NCBI GenBank assembly: GCA_021647445.1
Contig: JAKIUS010000031.1
Span: 1 to 9,624 of the forward strand
From: Geopsychrobacter sp.
GTDB lineage: Bacteria; Desulfobacterota; Desulfuromonadia; Desulfuromonadales; Geopsychrobacteraceae
Direction of reading: 5' to 3'
DNA: 9,624 bases
Shown here one piece after another: positions 6,610-9,624 of this stretch; positions within the stretch are counted from its first letter, which is position 1; the number at the start of each line of letters is the position of its first letter. A model generated the notes under the pieces. It was not told the origin of the DNA. It did no database searches and saw only the letters and a program-made list of their open reading frames with translations. Position numbers and translations under genes: made by a program.

Positions 6610-7827
6610 ATGTCTGCAAGGGCCACCAATTGGAGCAGAGTTCCGATCAAAACAATCTATGAAGGCCTATATGACGGTCCACACGCTACACCTAAACCAA
6701 CCGAAGAAGGTCCAGTTTTTTTAGGCATCAAGAACGTAACAGACGATGGACAACTCAATCTTTCAGATATCCGACATATTTCTGAAGAGGAGTTCCCCAA
6801 GTGGACTAAAAGGGTGCTTCCTCAGGAAGGCGATATTGTATTTACCTATGAAGCAACATTAAATCGCTACGCAATCATTCCAAGCGGGTTTAGAGGGTGT
6901 CTTGGTCGCCGCATGGCTCTAATACGCCCTGACTCTAGAAAGGTTGACACTCGTTTTCTTTTTCATTATTTTTTCAGCTCTGATTGGCGACATACCATAA
7001 GCAAAAACATCTTGAGCGGTGCAACCGTCGACAGAGTCCCTCTGACTAAGTTTCCAGATTTTGAAATAAATCTCCCCCCTCTCAAAACCCAACGCAAAAT
7101 CGCCACCATCCTCTCCACCTACGACGATCTGATCGAAAACAACACCCGACGCATCAAGATCCTCGAAGAGGTGGCGCAGACCATTTACCGCGAGTGGTTC
7201 GTCAACTTCCGCTTTCCCGGTCATGAGCAGGTCAAGTTGGTCGATTCGCCGCTCGGGATGATTCCGGAGGGGTGGGAGGTGAAGACAATTGGAAGCCTTC
7301 TTTGCAAGGTTCCAAGAAGAAAGAAAATTCAAAAGAAAGATTATCTCAATGCCGGGGAAATCCCTGTCATCGATCAAGGTAGAGAATTTATAGGTGGTTA
7401 CACCGATGATGCAGACGCGTTGATCAAAAACCAACTTCCTCGGATTGTTTTCGGTGACCACACTCGCATCTTGAAATTCGTTGACTTCCCTTTTGCATGC
7501 GGGGCAGATGGTACGCAATTGGTGATGGCAAACACTTCGAAAATGCCACCAGAGCTTTTTTACTATACGTTACTAGAAATTGATCTTTCTAGTTTTGGAT
7601 ATGCACGACACTTCAAATTTCTTAAAGCAGAGGAAATTGTTGTTCCAGATCAAAAAACTGCATCTTTGTATCAGCAATATGGAAGTAGCATGCGGGACCT
7701 GATTCGTTTCCTAAACTTAAAGAATCGTAACCTTCGCCAAGCCCGCGACCTGCTCCTGCCAAAACTAATCTCAGGCGCGATCGATGTGTCCAATCTGAAA
7801 ATCGAAACCAAGGAGACCGCCGCATGA
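6610..7827 (+). CDS. hsdS: Type I restriction-modification specificity subunit S
   Basis: The 405-residue HsdS chooses the DNA sequence methylated by HsdM and cut by HsdR. Target recognition domain 1 covers about residues 5-155, with the typical segments VFLGIKNV and GDIVFTYEA. A central conserved helix follows (about 156-210, LPPLKTQRKIATIL then YREWFVNFRFPG). Domain 2 begins at GMIPEGWEVKTIG (about 215) and extends to about 370. The second conserved helix ends with RQARDLLLPKLISGAIDVS. Both half-sites are present, so it reads a bipartite target, whose sequence cannot be predicted. The recognition domains are clearly AT-richer than the conserved helices, a sign of domain exchange. ATG 6610 follows GGAGGAAG at 6597-6604. 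The stop overlaps the next gene by ATGA. Confidence 0.95.
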   Translation: MSARATNWSRVPIKTIYEGLYDGPHATPKPTEEGPVFLGIKNVTDDGQLNLSDIRHISEEEFPKWTKRVLPQEGDIVFTYEATLNRYAIIPSGFRGCLGRRMALIRPDSRKVDTRFLFHYFFSSDWRHTISKNILSGATVDRVPLTKFPDFEINLPPLKTQRKIATILSTYDDLIENNTRRIKILEEVAQTIYREWFVNFRFPGHEQVKLVDSPLGMIPEGWEVKTIGSLLCKVPRRKKIQKKDYLNAGEIPVIDQGREFIGGYTDDADALIKNQLPRIVFGDHTRILKFVDFPFACGADGTQLVMANTSKMPPELFYYTLLEIDLSSFGYARHFKFLKAEEIVVPDQKTASLYQQYGSSMRDLIRFLNLKNRNLRQARDLLLPKLISGAIDVSNLKIETKETAA

Positions 7828-8375
7828 TGGACCCCGATATCTATGAACTCCGCATCGCCCTGGCCGAAAATAAACCTGAAATCTGGCGGGTTTTCCAAGT
7901 GCCGGCCTCAATCCCCCTGCGTAAACTTCACAAAGTTATTCAGCGGGTCATGGGCTGGGAAGATTATCACCTGCATTCCTTTGAAAAGGGCGGAATCGTT
8001 TTTTGTCGACCTGATCCCGAATTTTCCGGTCCTACCGTGAACGATCATGGTGTTTCGCTCTACTGCCTGCTCAAACAGGAAGGTGACCAGCTCACTTACG
8101 TCTATGATTTCGGCGACTACTGGCAACATCGGGTAACGCTGCAACGGATACTTCCCGATAAACCCGATATGAAACACGCCCTCTGTCTCGATGGTGCCAA
8201 CGCCTGCCCACCCGAGGATTGTGGCAGCCATCATGGCTACGATGAATATCGTGAAGCGATGCTTGACCCGACCCATGAACAACATGAGGATTATCTTGCC
8301 TGGCGCGGGCCTTTCGATCCGGCTGCCTTTGATTTGCTGGCGGTGAACCGGGCGCTGCGGAAATTGAAGGTTTGA
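7824..8375 (+). CDS. Plasmid pRiA4b ORF-3 family protein
   Basis: The 183-residue protein matches the pRiA4b ORF-3 family (also known as the IS1096 passenger protein family). It opens with YELRIAL and PEIWRVFQVPASIPLRKLHKVIQRVMGW, then YVYDFGDYWQHRVTL (residues 92-106), then the metal-site-like PPEDCG-SHHGY at 129-139. Members usually have GG where this one has GS. The family's biochemical activity is not established; it is common on plasmids, transposons and in defence islands. The start is ATG 7824, overlapping the hsdS stop, with AAGGAG at 7810-7815; a second ATG follows immediately at 7827. Expression is probably coupled to hsdS. No transposase or terminal inverted repeats are seen around it, so it is cargo rather than an insertion sequence. 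Confidence 0.88.
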   Translation: MMDPDIYELRIALAENKPEIWRVFQVPASIPLRKLHKVIQRVMGWEDYHLHSFEKGGIVFCRPDPEFSGPTVNDHGVSLYCLLKQEGDQLTYVYDFGDYWQHRVTLQRILPDKPDMKHALCLDGANACPPEDCGSHHGYDEYREAMLDPTHEQHEDYLAWRGPFDPAAFDLLAVNRALRKLKV

Positions 8376-8428
8376 TACGTTTTCAATAAAGCTGGGCAAA
8401 ACTTTGTTTGCGATGAAGGAGCCACCGC

Positions 8429-9139
8429 ATGACACAAACATACAATGTCTATTGCGATGAAAGTTGCCACCTTGAACACGATCACCAGAAGGTGATGGTT
8501 CTCGGCGGCATCTGGTGTCCTGTCGAAAAAGTTCGCGAGATTTCTACCCGTCTCCGAGAGATAAAGGTGCAGCATGGAGTAAAGCCGGAACTTGAGATCA
8601 AGTGGACAAAAGTTTCTCCGGCAAAGACGGATATGTACCTTCACTTAGTCGATTATTTTTTCGACGATGACGATCTGCACTTTAGAGCTTTGGTGGTTCC
8701 TGACAAGTCAATCCTCCGCCATGATGACTATGCTCAGGATCATGACACCTGGTACTACAAGATGTACTTTGACATGCTCAAAGTCTTGCTGAGCCCTAGA
8801 GACCGGTACCGAATCTATCTGGACATAAAAGACACGAGAAGCGCCGACAAAGTTGAAAAGCTACAACAGGTGTTGAGAAACAGTTTGTATGATTTTTCCG
8901 GGGATGTTGTTGAACGGGTACAAACCGTCCGCTCGCACGAGGTAGAAATATTACAGATTGCCGACCTGCTGATTGGGGCGATTGCATACCTGTACCGGGG
9001 ATTGTCTGGAAATGCAGGGAAAGAGGCTCTGATCGCTCGGATCAAAGAGAGATCAGGATACTCTCTCAAAAAAAGCACCCTGTACAAAGAAGAAAAGTTC
9101 AATCTGTTTGTCTGGCATCCCTCCGAGAGGTGTCGCTGA
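8429..9139 (+). CDS. DUF3800 domain protein
   Basis: This 236-residue protein has the DUF3800 signature. It starts with YCDES (residues 8-12), has E-I-K-W at 56-59, D-I-K-D-T-R at 132-137, and Q-I-A-D-L-L-I-G near the end (D179). Spaced acidic residues (D10, E11, D132, D179) on alternating strands suggest an RNase H-like nuclease fold; that is inference from the pattern, and activity is unproven. DUF3800 genes occur repeatedly next to restriction systems and phage-defence genes. ATG 8429 has AAGGAG at 8416-8421. The 53-base gap after the pRiA4b-type gene shows no terminator. The stop overlaps the next ATG (TGATG), so the two genes are probably a functional pair. Confidence 0.85.
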   Translation: MTQTYNVYCDESCHLEHDHQKVMVLGGIWCPVEKVREISTRLREIKVQHGVKPELEIKWTKVSPAKTDMYLHLVDYFFDDDDLHFRALVVPDKSILRHDDYAQDHDTWYYKMYFDMLKVLLSPRDRYRIYLDIKDTRSADKVEKLQQVLRNSLYDFSGDVVERVQTVRSHEVEILQIADLLIGAIAYLYRGLSGNAGKEALIARIKERSGYSLKKSTLYKEEKFNLFVWHPSERCR

Positions 9140-9624
9140 TGGCTACACCTGAATGGTTACCCGATCTCATTTTATTGGAAAATTTTGATGGTGATTGGGA
9201 GTGCTTTCTGAATGCGATTTATGAAATTTTTAAAACCGATTTTGTGACGAGTAAACCGATCTGGCGTGGCCGCAGATTAGGATTAAAACGTCATCCTGTA
9301 TCAGAAGGGAAAGAGGCCACCTTCTGGCACATGATTTCGGAGGGAGACGATGAGAAAAATCGAGAAATTGATTTGTGGCGTTGCGAGAGGATTCGTTGGC
9401 CGAGACCAGTGATAGAGCAATCAGAAGAACCGGAAATCAAAGTCTGGGAAAATCGCCGCAGAGGAGAAACACGGATTTGTCTTTGGCTAGAATCTCAAGA
9501 ATATCTGGTCATTCTGGCAGATCGGCGAGGTTACCTGTTGCCTTGGACAGCCTATCCGGTGACTCGACCGCATCGCAAAAGAAAACTACAAAGAGAATAT
9601 GAAGAATATCGACAAAAAGTGGGG
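9139..9624 (+). CDS. Unassigned protein paired with DUF3800, possibly BECR-like ribonuclease (3' end outside window)
   Basis: An open frame of 162 codons starts at ATG 9139, overlaps the DUF3800 stop by one base (TGATG), has AGAGG at 9126-9130, and is still open at the window end. It contains no membrane segment. The protein begins M-A-T-P-E-W-L-P, has a basic/aromatic middle (W-R-G-R-R-L at 42-47, F-W-H at 62-64, RCERIRWPRP at 81-90) and a C-terminal block YLVILADRRGYLLPWTAYPV followed by H145 and K149-L150 and E153-Y. That block (strand, strand, TAY, then H-R-x-KL-x-x-EY) recalls phage-type Barnase/EndoU/ColicinE5-D/RelE (BECR) ribonuclease domains. This is pattern recall with low certainty. 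If correct, DUF3800 could be its partner or regulator in a toxin-antitoxin-like or defence cassette. Confidence 0.7.
   Translation, partial: MATPEWLPDLILLENFDGDWECFLNAIYEIFKTDFVTSKPIWRGRRLGLKRHPVSEGKEATFWHMISEGDDEKNREIDLWRCERIRWPRPVIEQSEEPEIKVWENRRRGETRICLWLESQEYLVILADRRGYLLPWTAYPVTRPHRKRKLQREYEEYRQKVG

Noticed and set aside
7824..8375. Insertion sequence suggested by the IS1096-passenger family name
   Set aside because: No transposase, terminal inverted repeats or target duplications are visible; the gene is tightly fused to the operon by ATGA.
8388..8412. GCAAAAC-ttt-GTTTGC inverted repeat between the pRiA4b-type and DUF3800 genes
   Set aside because: The stem is short, AT-rich and bulged, with no T-run after it, so it is unlikely to be a terminator or operator.
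9375..9602. 75-residue + strand frame near the right edge
   Set aside because: It is in a different frame from the well-placed gene starting at 9139, lacks a ribosome site and has low-complexity Arg/Ser content.

Overview
The window looks like a chromosomal segment of a Gram-negative bacterium. A large AsmA-type envelope protein, a fibronectin-type-III surface protein and a rubredoxin-less rubrerythrin-type ferritin, with moderate and uneven GC, suggest a Desulfuromonas/Geobacter-type anaerobe. That taxonomic guess comes from gene content only. Every supportable gene is on the + strand.

Left part (1-4256), ordinary chromosome. The 3' end of a secreted or surface protein with two FN3 domains (1-1064) is followed by a full AsmA family gene (1120-3603) and a ferritin-like diiron gene (3700-4191). 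A strong intrinsic terminator (4213-4256) closes this block.

Right part (4298-9624), an accessory defence-type operon. A near-consensus sigma70 promoter (4298-4326) is followed by a structured leader with two terminator-like hairpins. Then come tightly packed genes: hsdM (4446-5993), an ORF6N-domain gene (6002-6541), a 23-codon mini-ORF (6538-6609), hsdS (6610-7827), a pRiA4b ORF-3 family gene (7824-8375), a DUF3800 gene (8429-9139) and an open gene of unassigned family that runs off the right edge (9139-9624). The last gene has a C-terminal end reminiscent of BECR-fold ribonucleases. Several junctions overlap or abut (ATGA at 6538 and 7824, TAAATG at 6607, TGATG at 9137), so the cluster is probably one translationally coupled transcript.

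Functionally, hsdM and hsdS supply the methyltransferase and DNA-recognition subunits of a type I restriction-modification system. hsdR is not in the window and would be expected further right if the locus is complete. The four extra genes are embedded cargo. The most interesting parts are the DUF3800 plus unassigned-gene pair at the right end, the possible attenuator in the leader, the 23-codon ORF between ORF6N and hsdS, and the non-standard start of the ORF6N gene.
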